DNA of 64,000 nt from Venturia oleaginea (lineage: Eukaryota > Ascomycota > Dothideomycetes > Venturiales > Venturiaceae), in assembly GCA_013176395.1 (NCBI GenBank), contig JABMLP010000017.1, positions 496,001 through 560,000 of the forward strand, written 5' to 3'. Below the pieces are notes generated by a model, which worked only from the letters and a program-made list of their open reading frames with translations, had not been told where the DNA came from and searched no databases. This document shows, piece by piece, positions 11,454-20,663 of this stretch. The stretch's first letter is position 1. Every line of letters starts with the position of its first letter. Made by a program: the position numbers and the translations under genes.

Positions 11454-12185
11454 GTTCATACCTCGCTATGGTGCCTCGCAGCATCTTCTGAACTCCCTCA
11501 AAACTCCAGATCGCGCCCCTATCTACCGACGATACCATGGTCTTTCTAGGTCACGAGTACGCTCTTTTGGTCTGTGGCGCCTTGCGCTCCCAACAACTGT
11601 AGGAATACTACTTTCATCTTACTCGCTCATTGTTTCTGCCCCGTGCTGTCGCCTCGACGGACCATCTAACGGCATATCTGGAAAATCGGTACAAGCTCAC
11701 TTTGAATCCGGGCCGGGCTCAGTCCATGTTCGATCAGGTGATCGAAAGGTACTTTGAGGTCGGGAAACCAGAAAGACGGAAGAACAAAAGAAGCTGGTTG
11801 GGTATATGGCAGTACTTTGGCTGATCCACTCTCTAGAGCGAGGGCGTGCATTAGCTCAAAGAGGCAAAGGAACATTTTTACCGCAGGCTGCCGTCCGTCT
11901 GGCACGCGGTACACGAAGAGCGAGGATTTCGACAACAATGAGAGTTTGATGAAAGAACTTGCAAAGGTGGTGGAGATTATCGTCGATAATTACGGAAAAC
12001 TCGACCATCCACTCGGCGCACTCACCGACGACGGTAAAATGATCCGTCTGAGACTCGTCCTCCGCTTAGTCTTTATGCTTTATTCCGAACCAGAGGATGT
12101 CAGAATAGCTTTTCGTCGCCGTGATCAGAAGAACCCTCATCCGCTTGAACCATTTCAGGATCGCAAGCAATATACGTTTCCATAG
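11454..12185 (+). pseudogene. Unrecognised, apparently broken gene
   Basis: Three overlapping frames look partly coding but cannot be joined. One opens at 11542 (MVFLGHEYALLVCGALRS), meets an in-frame TAG near 11605-11607, and continues with a helical stretch ending SWLGIWQYFG. A different frame (to 12185) holds LMKELAKVVEIIVDNYGKLDHPLG and RLRLVLRLVFMLYSEPEDV, good amphipathic helix composition. No domain is recognised. Either the gene has decayed by a stop and a frameshift, or exons I cannot define are involved. Confidence 0.3.
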
Positions 12186-14141
12186 AGCTACACGCATGCT
12201 GAGAGATCATATTATTAGAGGCGTTTCTGGAAGCTAGAGAAGTGAAAACTAGAATGGGCCATAGCGTAGCAGTAAGAACATTCTCCTGGCACTCTTTGAC
12301 AGCGTTTTTAACTATTGTGGCTGACATCGAATAGGATACTTTGGCCTACGTGGCCGACACATTGGTGAGGTATTTTCTGGAAGTAACAGAAACCATGCTA
12401 AAGGAAGATGCACTTACGATCACTGAGACGGAATGATCAGTGGACTGGTCAGTAAAATCCCACAGCTGGGCCACTGAATCACCACTTTCACAAATGGAAA
12501 CTAGATCCCGTTTGTCGCCTGAATCCCGCCAACACTGATCTAGCATCACGGATGATAAGAGGAATTTAACGAGGCGAGAGATTGAGTTTTGGCAGTGCAG
12601 CTATGCAAAAGATGGCAATGATGGAATCAAAGACTCAGAACCAGGGCTCATCATCTGTAATTAACGACCATCGCTGTACCTCTAACACAATATCTCTTTC
12701 ACTGCATATACTCAAACCCACCGAATCCAAGATACCTTGGCAAAAAATAACAAAAACGAAGGCCGCCTTGTGGGAATCAAAACCGCCCCCTCGAGCTTGT
12801 GAATAAAGCGCCTCAGAACCCAAAAGCGGCCAATAAGCTTGGATACGTCCACCAGGCCCACTCCCAGCACTTTGGGCCACTTTATCGACGTCGAAACACG
12901 ATCGTCCACTAAGTTTGCCCCAGGCCACACCATATATCGACGATACGGCTCTCAATGTAAAGTATTTGCTTTCCCCTCGATGGAAATCCATCAATTATGT
13001 TCTTTCATAATCCTGTACTTCTGAACTTTGTCTGTTTTTCTTTTTCTTTTTCTTTATATAAATTACCCCAAGTATTCTGATTTATAAAGACGATAGCGGT
13101 ATCTAGGAATCGTATACCAACTGTTTACTTAGAGGCGTAGCCGAGGAGTTAACTACATCGAAGTCTAAATCATGTACTACTCCCAATCAACATTTACAAC
13201 AATACCAATCTACATACCATTCCATCTCTCCCCTCCACTTCCTCACCAAAACCCGCAAAAACCCCTCCCTCAACCTCTCCGAAACAGCCCGAAACAACAA
13301 AATACAAAGACAAAGACAAGACAAACATTCAGACTTCCCGCTGTAGTACGGAGATAACGCATACCCGATTATCCCACCCCACTAGCTTCTCCATGTCAAA
13401 TGACAAAAAAGTTAGTTCAGATCTTACTTTCGTCCGGAATACTCGCAATGCGTCATTTCGAACAATGGTCCATGCTTTGACCATACTCGTTCCGAAAAGC
13501 TTTCAGCTCAATTTTCCCGGGTTAACTCATTCGGAAGGCCCGGAAAAGAACACAGCACCCGTCAACAAACGCTTGCGCTTTTGATCAAAATATACCTGCT
13601 GCGATTTGTGTCAAGCTTTACGTTAATCATTCCACCGCGAGGTGTTGCACGACCAGCAAAGAAAGCAACAATCATTCCATTACTATATTCAGAACCGCCA
13701 TATTCACGACCTGCCATCATCACCAATTCTCACTGACGCAACAGCCTTCCCAGAGCGTTCAGCAAACCAGAAAAGCACAAGTGTATATATGTAGAAAATC
13801 ACCACTTCCTAGCTCCTCTTCATCTTCCACAAAGAACAGCACAGAGATAGGTAGTCTCGTTGCCGAGTACAAATGTCTTCCCATAAAAACAGGATCAATA
13901 TCAGCACATCTTCGGCACAATCGCAGCCACGGGAAAAAAAGGCCTGGACTGTAATTTGACATCCGTGCTATACATGTTCACAATGCCGATGAGGAAGGGG
14001 ACATTACAAAGACACTAAGATTAGCTAATCACTTATGCAAGAATTAGAAATATGTGTAAGACGCTAAGACCACTGGAGAAGTCAAGTCTCTCGCCTACAG
14101 AGAGATAGTGCGTGGACATAAAAGGCAGCCACGGACAATGG
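12186..14141. other. Long intergenic stretch, no gene supported
   Basis: Several frames under 120 codons overlap on opposite strands and carry no domain. A pyrimidine-rich microsatellite (tctttttctttttctttttc) lies near 13031-13053. The 3' end adjoins the terminus of the squalene synthase gene. Confidence 0.45.
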
Positions 14142-15743
14142 CTAGAGCTCGCCATGACCACCGGTGGGAAGAGGACTGGGAATGGCTTTTGCTGTCGACT
14201 CGCCAAAGTAATCTTTTGCAGCGTCGATAAGTGGTGTCCACCTCGCGCCAGCGAGATATGCAGCTCCAACCTACGACATGTCAGCAATGGCTCAAAAGGA
14301 TAAGAAGGGGAAGGCTTACCATGAGTAACGTGAGAAAGGTGAGGAATCCCATCACGGCCAATGTCAAGTAAATCATATTCCCACTTGGCTTCTTTCTCTT
14401 CTGCTTCTCTCTTCTCAGCTTCTGCCGCTGATAGGCCAGCAGGCAGAGGTGCTGCTTGACCTGGTTTTTGGGATGGAAATATCGACTCGATGAACTGTTC
14501 AATCTGGACAACCAAGTTAGCGATGTGTTTGTCATGAGTGGATAATTTCAGCATTAACCTTGCCACATGCGATGCTAATCTGGAACGAACTTGGATCCGT
14601 GCCGACACTCTTCTTGTTGATCGATCTCGCATGTCTCCTGAAGACTTCACAGAGCATCTGCAAATTCTGCGTACTCTCAATCATTAGACCGCAAGCTTGG
14701 CCTTTTGTGATCTTGACATTCCTCTGGAAAAGGTCGGGATTTCTGTAGCAGGCGTCCAGCGTGGCAATGGCCATGGCTTGTGGGATGGCACAAAAGTTGA
14801 AAACACTCTGGTCTTTGAGACCAGCGAGGTAGAAAAGGCAGTCTGGTGCACGCTCGAGTGCGTTGAGAATCATCTCGGAGCTGCAGTCCATTGCCTTGTC
14901 TTTTTTCGCTGGGTCCAGTAAGTCGGAGAACTTGGCAGCGTGTTGGCTCCAGATCTCCTTGGGATAGAAGAATCGCTTCTCGTCTGCGTCTTCGCGAACG
15001 TCGCGGATAATGTTGACGTTTTGAAGAAACTGGCCCATGGATTCGTGTAATTCAGGACGTGTGAGCAGCGCAGGGTTTGCAAGCTTTGCCTCTACAAACA
15101 GCTTTGTTAAACCCTCGCCGACGAGTCCGGCGACGTGATGACAGTATAATTCGTAGTCTTTGATCGTCTCCACACCGTTGAGATTATGCTCAGCATTTGC
15201 GCAGTAGTCGGCCATGCCGTTTCCCATCCGCTTCGTAATGTCCAAAATAATAGCCTGGTATTCGGGCTTGATCTGCTTGAACTGCTCGATGACGACATTG
15301 AACTCGACGAGAAGATCTCTGTCCTTCTCCTTGGAGTGGTTGCCGCTGTAGTTCCAACCATCTTGTTTAAGTATTTGATTCGAATTTTCTCAAAATCGGG
15401 TCCTTCTCGTCCAGAGCAATTGTCATGTCGTCCTCAATGGTATCCAGGCCACGCAGGATCAGGTAGAAAAGACATATTGGGACGAGCAGCTCTGGGTGGA
15501 GCTCTTTGATGACGGCGGCGAAACTTCGCGAAGTCTTATCGAGGTAGTAGAAGCATTTTCTCAGCGACTCGCTCTCCTTTGATTCATCGCGCTCGTGTAC
15601 GGGGTTGTGCCACACTTTCCTGCGCAGAGTTTTAGACGGGTCACTGGGCGGAAGAATGGTTTGTCGAGCAGGACATACCATTGTATTATTGAACGTAGCT
15701 CTGAAGGGTGGAAAATGTAGTAGACTGCGTCGAGTTTGGCCAT
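14142..15743 (-). CDS. ERG9: Squalene synthase (ERG9) with two apparent 1-nt frameshifts
   Basis: Exons 15743-15679, 15619-14559, 14503-14320 and 14270-14142 have good splice sites. The product begins [17 protein letters not shown] and holds both Asp-rich motifs, DTIEDDM and [11 protein letters not shown], plus the [17 protein letters not shown] block. A C-terminal membrane anchor ([17 protein letters not shown]) continues after the last intron. The enzyme condenses two farnesyl diphosphates to squalene at the ER, the first step committed to ergosterol. Exon length totals 1439 nt, two more than a multiple of three. The frame shifts once between RGLDTIEDD...ILRKF and QDGWNYSGN (about 15361-15395) and again between EAEEKEAK and NMIYL (about 14375-14395). 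Removing one base at each site gives about 478 residues, the normal size. Since the enzyme is essential, sequencing error is the simplest explanation; a pseudogene is the alternative. Confidence 0.9.
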
Positions 15744-15963
15744 GATGTCGGTCGGTCAGGAGGGAGCGGGGAATTGGCAGTGTCGGCGCAGTCAATGGTG
15801 GTGATGTGTAGAAGTGCTTCTTCTGACAAGAGGAGGAGTCGGGTATGGTATTAGTGGTGTAAGTAAGGAGTTTGGAGGACAGGGTTCGCTTTGCGCGAGT
15901 AAAAAGAGATTAACGAAGCCTTGCTTTTCTCCACATTATTTCTATTGACTAGTGGACCCTGAA

Positions 15964-16040
15964 CGGGTGATGGGCATGAAGTCACCCAGGTCACCCAGCT
16001 GGAAGATCGACTCAGACTTATGCGAACACCAATCACCCAG
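15964..16040. promoter_or_regulatory. Cluster of RTCACCC motifs upstream of ERG9
   Basis: RTCACCCAG occurs in tandem at 15981-15989 and 15990-15998 and again at 16032-16040; an inverted ATCACCC lies at about 15965-15971. The cluster is 220-300 nt upstream of the squalene synthase ATG. The motif resembles half of the sterol regulatory element bound by fungal SREBP factors but is one C shorter. A role in sterol control is an inference. Confidence 0.3.
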
Positions 16041-16355
16041 CTTGTAAGCGTTATCATAGGGAAGCTTCAGAGCCATCGAAAACAGCTGCCAATTTGGAGC
16101 TGGGTCTCTACTGTATATTGAAATGCACTGCCTTTGCGTATATCACGCTATCTTCAAGAATACACGACTATGCTGTCGACGTCGAATCATCACCTCGAAA
16201 GCACGCCCATGCTAAACCACAACCGACCCCGGCTTTCAGCCTCGCTCCCAGCCTGGCTTTTCCACATCTATTGGAGGAGTGGCTCTGCCTAAGAGTCGAG
16301 TCGAATTAGCACTTGAAAATCCAACGCTTCATAACCAACTCAAGTCAATGATAGC

Positions 16356-18306
16356 TCACTGCTTCTCTCGTGACCATCCCTCGTCTTTAAAGCTCGTGTC
16401 GAATTTGTAACCTGCCTCGTCAGACTTGTCATCCGCTGCTTTCTTGCCATGGAACAGATGCGATTTTTCCTTCTTGTCGTGCGACTTCGTCTCTTCCTTC
16501 TTGTCCTTCTTGAGTTGGGCCTCAGCCATGAGTTGTTCGAAGGCCATGAAATCGCCTTCCTCGTCGGGGTCGCGTTCAGCCTGACCATCATGTCAGTACA
16601 ATGCTTCTTTGACAACAGAATTGCCAGAGTCTATGGCCTGCCCGTGTTATAACGTACCTTCTGGAACAGCTCGCCGACAATGATCAGAGCCTGGGCGCGC
16701 TCGATCCTCTTTTCCGTCTTCACGCCCTTGTCGTTTAGTAGCTTGTCACAGACTTCCCTCAATACACCTTGGATTTCGTATTTACTTCCTCGCCATGCCG
16801 CAGCTAAGATCTTGCCTGTGACTCTCTTCTCGTATTCTGCGCGCTTCTCATCCGTCCAGTCTTCGCCTCCGCGCTCTTCCGCTTTCGCCATCTCCTCCAT
16901 GGTCATTTGTGCGTCAATCGCTGTGCTAATCGTCCCCCACGTCTCCTTGGCGATGGCTCCCTTGTCCTTTATACGCGACCAGAAACCACCGAGGCCGAGG
17001 AAGGATTTGTGTGATTTCAGAAAAGAGGTTCCCTTGGAAACATATGTATTGCCAATGGCGTGCATAATTTCGAGACCAAACGATTCCATCTTCAGATTCT
17101 CGATCTTCAGAACCGTCTTCTCCTTGAAAGCCTTCGTGACGTCCGCACTCTTGTCTGTTTCCGTCCAAACACTGATATAGTTTATTAGCTTCGAGGCGAG
17201 AGTTGAGACACGTTCTTCTCGTGCCTTCCGGCGTTCTAATTCGAATGCCGCCAGTTCTTCTCGCTGTTCCTTGGATAAGCCCTTCTTTTTCTCCTTTGCG
17301 CGCAAAAGTTTCTCTTCCTCGGTCATGTTGGCAGCATCCATGCGTGCCTCTTCTTCTGTCCTATGAGCCGCATTATCGATTGCGAGACGAGTAGGTAGGC
17401 CTTGCGAAGCTGAGGGAGTACTGGTACCGGAAACGGGAGCGGAGGTAGAAGCGACGGGGGGTGCTACGGGTTGACCGGCGGGAGGAGGTGCGGTAAAGCT
17501 TGCGGCTGCTGGCGTAGAGGATCTGAAAGTATTAGTATATAAGTCTCCATTTCTTTATTCACAGCAGTTCCTGGCCAATTTTCGAAAATAGCCAGAATTC
17601 AAGCGTCGTCCTTCAGACAAGAAAAATTAACGTACCCAGTCGCTGGTATAGGTATGCCCGGAGCGTGCGTGCCGGTTGTGCCAGTCTCTTGCGCTCCGAC
17701 AGGTACATGGGTACCAGACGGTCCACCCGTGCCAGAGGCTTCTGGTTTTGCCCCAGCTGCGGCAGCGGCAGCCTCGTCCTCAGCGGCTTGGGCTTCCTCA
17801 GCGTCCTTCATGCTGATGTCCATGGTCTTTGTGAGGTCCTTCATGAGGGCAATCTCTCCAATCCAGTCTACGAAAGCCTCGCCTCCGAAAATCATGGTGA
17901 AGAACTCGGCAGGATCCTCTGCGAACGTGTCAGCGACCTACTTTGGCAACGATAATGGTAACCTACCGAAGCCGCTCTGCGGCTGGGCCTTCTCTTTCCC
18001 ATACTTGTCATAAGAACTTCTCAGGCCTTTGTCACTGAGAACCTGGTATGCTTCTCCAATCTATGATGATTAGTTGGCGGGGCTCCGAGGTGGGTAGGCA
18101 GACGCACTTCTTGAAATTTGGCATGGGCAGACTCGTCTCCAGGGTTCTTATCTGTACTACTGTCAGCGTATACGGGTTGGACAGAAGTGATGGACCATAC
18201 CTGGGTGCAGTCTGATAGCCTGTTTCCGGTAGGCCTTCTTGATCTCGAGCTCAGTTGCAGTAGGAGAAACCTGCAAGGCGTCGTAATATGATGTGTCGAC
18301 CACCAT
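16356..18306 (-). CDS. DnaJ-domain co-chaperone with DnaJ-X domain (Caj1/Djp1 type)
   Basis: Six exons (18306-18201, 18151-18108, 18060-17967, 17918-17636, 17522-16658, 16580-16356) give 538 residues. The J-domain occupies residues 6 to about 75. Its HPD tripeptide is intact and split by the first intron. A Gly-poor, Ala/Pro/Thr-rich linker follows, then the DnaJ-X region (EEARMDAANM through ALIIVGELFQK) and a Lys/Glu-rich C-terminus. Proteins of this architecture stimulate Hsp70 ATPase; yeast relatives act in peroxisomal import and at the nuclear or plasma membrane. The phases agree throughout and nothing is broken. The exact paralogue (Caj1 or Djp1) is not decided. Confidence 0.93.
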
Positions 18307-19710
18307 GGTCGCGGTAGGATGCTTGCGGTATGTATGCAGTCTGCGACTATTATGTGAATCTGGTTTGCGGGGAGGATTGGTAGGAACAAGATGTCTCGTG
18401 GAAGTCTGAACTTTCAGCTTCCTTGTGCAATGACGAAGCAAGTTGTGGCTGAGTAAGGCTGGGTGTAACAACTTGACAGTTGTCTCTGGTGGCAGCTCTT
18501 CTGGACAAATAGTGCTCAAAGATATGTCGGGCAAATATTTGGTGTCGATTGATGATGGAGATTTGCCAGAGGTGTATCGACATGGACATCGATAGGTCTT
18601 CAGTGGGGGGTTCTACAGTTAGAGGTTATCGGATCTCGTTCACAAGGTTCCAATCTTCAACGCCACGCGCCGTTTCTTGTCTATCTATACATCAAACACG
18701 AATCCCATCGACGACTATAAATAAGCTATCAGCTGGGAGAAGCATCTTGTCGCCATTTCTGTGCCATTATTGGACACTTTCATTCTCCTTGAGGTCACCA
18801 AGACAGAGATCGATATCATCAAGACGGAGAACGATGCCGAGGTGAAGTAAGAGATCAAGCAGGAGAACGATGCCAAGATCCAGACTAGTATCACAGCGGG
18901 AAAGTCCAAGGTGGAAGTGATCGGACTGGAGGAGGAGGAAGATTGATATCCCGAGTGTCCTAGGAATACGGCGACCGAAACTGGCGGGCGTATTGGAAAT
19001 TCGCCTATTGATGAGACTGGATGTGATAAGGCGATTCGGGACTGCCCTGGCATGTGGCGGCTGAAGCTGGCAGGCATTTTGGGAGATTGATTTGCTATTT
19101 AATTTGGGTATGCTATGGCGATTTTGGAAGTGCCGGAAGACCTGAATGCGTGGCATCTAGAATTCAAGGGGATCTCAATGCTTAGTATACAGCCCAAATT
19201 GCTAATGCAAAGGCCCCCCTTTCTGGAAACTGTATTATTGAAATAGATCGGGATTTTTGCTTCCCTCCACAACTAGATTAGCTTCTACCTCCACAATACA
19301 CGCGTTCTTTCTCCTAATGATTAGAAATCCACACTTGATATTACAGCTACGACCTGTGTTGGAGATTGTAGGATGGTCTTGAGAGTTCTAGTATACGGAA
19401 GAACTAGCCAAGACTCTTGCGTGCTAGGAGGAACTCCCACTCTAAATTGCCATCCTACTTGACGACGTTATTCAAGAATATCACTCATAAGATTAATAAT
19501 TCCCTTTCACCGCCTTCTCCAATATCTTACCTCTCCTCTCACTCTTCCATTTCTTATTCTCCTAACGAATCCCGATCGAGTATAGCAGCCTATAACACCA
19601 CCCAAAACCAGCAACAAAACAACATCCTCACCACAAACCTTATACCAGACAGCTCCATCCCATACTATATCCAACCCCCCCCCCCCCCAATCCACCATCA
19701 ACAAACCTCA
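18307..19710. other. Intergenic with a coding-like relic
   Basis: A plus-strand frame around 18735-18945 reads as a Lys/Glu-rich helical peptide (including KTEIDIIKTENDAEVK and EIKQENDAKIQTSITAGK) but has an in-frame TAA at 18848-18850 and no start. A TATA-box-like tataaata is at 18717-18724. A run of 14 C (19675-19688) lies 22 nt before the tRNA-Ala. No gene is supported. Confidence 0.35.
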
Positions 19711-19863
19711 GGGGCTGTAGCTCGTAAGTCCACACCTCCTTCCTCACCACTCAACACCCCAAGTTCACTACTGACAGCATACATTCAGAGTGGTAGAGTG
19801 CTCGCTTCGCATCGTCCCCGATCCGATATGCGAGAAGTCCTGGGTTCAAGCCCAGCTGCTCCA
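19711..19863 (+). tRNA. tRNA-Ala(CGC) with a canonical intron and a GT-AG D-loop insertion
   Basis: The acceptor pairs 19711-19717 with 19856-19862 (one G-T pair, one T-T mismatch), with discriminator A at 19863. The D-stem GCTC/GAGT is split by a 65-nt insert (19724-19788) after position 13. Without it the D-arm reads TAGCTCAGTGGTAGAG, a standard alanine D-arm. The anticodon stem CTCGC/GCGAG encloses CGC (19808-19810) and a 17-nt canonical intron at 19812-19828. The T-stem CTGGG/CCCAG pairs perfectly but the T-loop has six bases instead of seven. A T5 terminator is at 19876-19880. The mature length would be 71 nt. The short T-loop and the acceptor mismatch leave open that this copy is decayed. 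Confidence 0.85.
19724..19788 (+). other. Spliceosomal-type intron candidate in the D-loop of tRNA-Ala
   Basis: It is 65 nt long with donor GTAAGT, branch-site match CTGAC at 19771-19775, a pyrimidine-rich body and acceptor TTCAG. These are the same signals used by the protein introns of this window. It separates the two halves of box A (TAGCTC and AGTGG), so it could also weaken Pol III transcription. Confidence 0.75.
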
Positions 19864-20663
19864 ATACGATCCTTCTTTTTATATTTTTGCTCGTCAGAGC
19901 GGGCCGGGGAATAATTACATGGGAAACGTGGAAGGAAGTTATTTGTACAGGCGATATGTAGGTGAGAGGTGGAAAACTATCACTATTCCTCATTTTCCGT
20001 GCTGGTTGGTATATAGATTAGATTGCTTGCTAGGGACTAAGCTGTAGCATGCTTTTTATCCCATTCAGCTAGCCGATACGTACATCTCGTGATGGAGGCT
20101 TTCAATCAAGTTCAGAAGCGCCTGTTGATTCGTGGCAAAATCGTCCATTTCGAACCGGTTAGAGATCGTCGATACTATAATAAAATATATTTTCAGCCGT
20201 GTCGTCGCAAGATGGAAATCCATACTTAGTCAACTCTAGCTCTCAGTCCCTACTCAAGCGGTCCACATCCAAGCGATCTTCTCCGATCATCCTGCAAAAG
20301 AAAAAAGGCAGAAGCCAAAGAAGCTCCTTCTCGCGCCCTCGGCTTCTACTTGCTCACAATAATAGAGTGGGCCCCCATGATAATTCATCAACTGCGGCTG
20401 GGTTTTGGGTTTTTGAAGGACAGAAAGAATGAGCAAACAAACGAGAATAAATCACAATTCTCAATTTACAAAGCAATACTACCCACCTAATGAGGCTAAT
20501 AGCAAATCCATTATCCCATCCATCACCCAATATGCGCAGAAAGCCTCCCTTACCACATCGGTGGGTTACGTATCAGATCATTCAAGTCTCTTCGTAATGG
20601 TATGAATAATTTAGGTAGAAATGCACGCGCAGCAAACCACGCTGTGTCCCACCTAACACACCC
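19864..20663. other. Intergenic, no gene seen
   Basis: Begins with the Pol III terminator of the tRNA-Ala. The rest has only short, domain-free frames. Confidence 0.5.

Noticed and set aside
13021..13070. Promoter or functional element at the T/C-rich tract
   Set aside because: Simple microsatellite with no adjacent gene start.
15361..15395. Programmed +1 frameshifting in squalene synthase
   Set aside because: No known slippery motif is evident, and a second shift in the same gene makes error or decay more likely.
15370..15440. A hidden intron explaining the first ERG9 frameshift
   Set aside because: Protein similarity is continuous on both sides and no GT...AG pair fits.
19724..19788. Removal by the normal tRNA splicing endonuclease
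   Set aside because: That enzyme measures to the anticodon-loop position; an insert in the D-loop is not at its cleavage site. Not excluded experimentally.
19417..19914. 165-codon plus-strand frame
   Set aside because: It runs through the tRNA-Ala and the poly-C tract; Ser/Pro-rich composition follows base composition.
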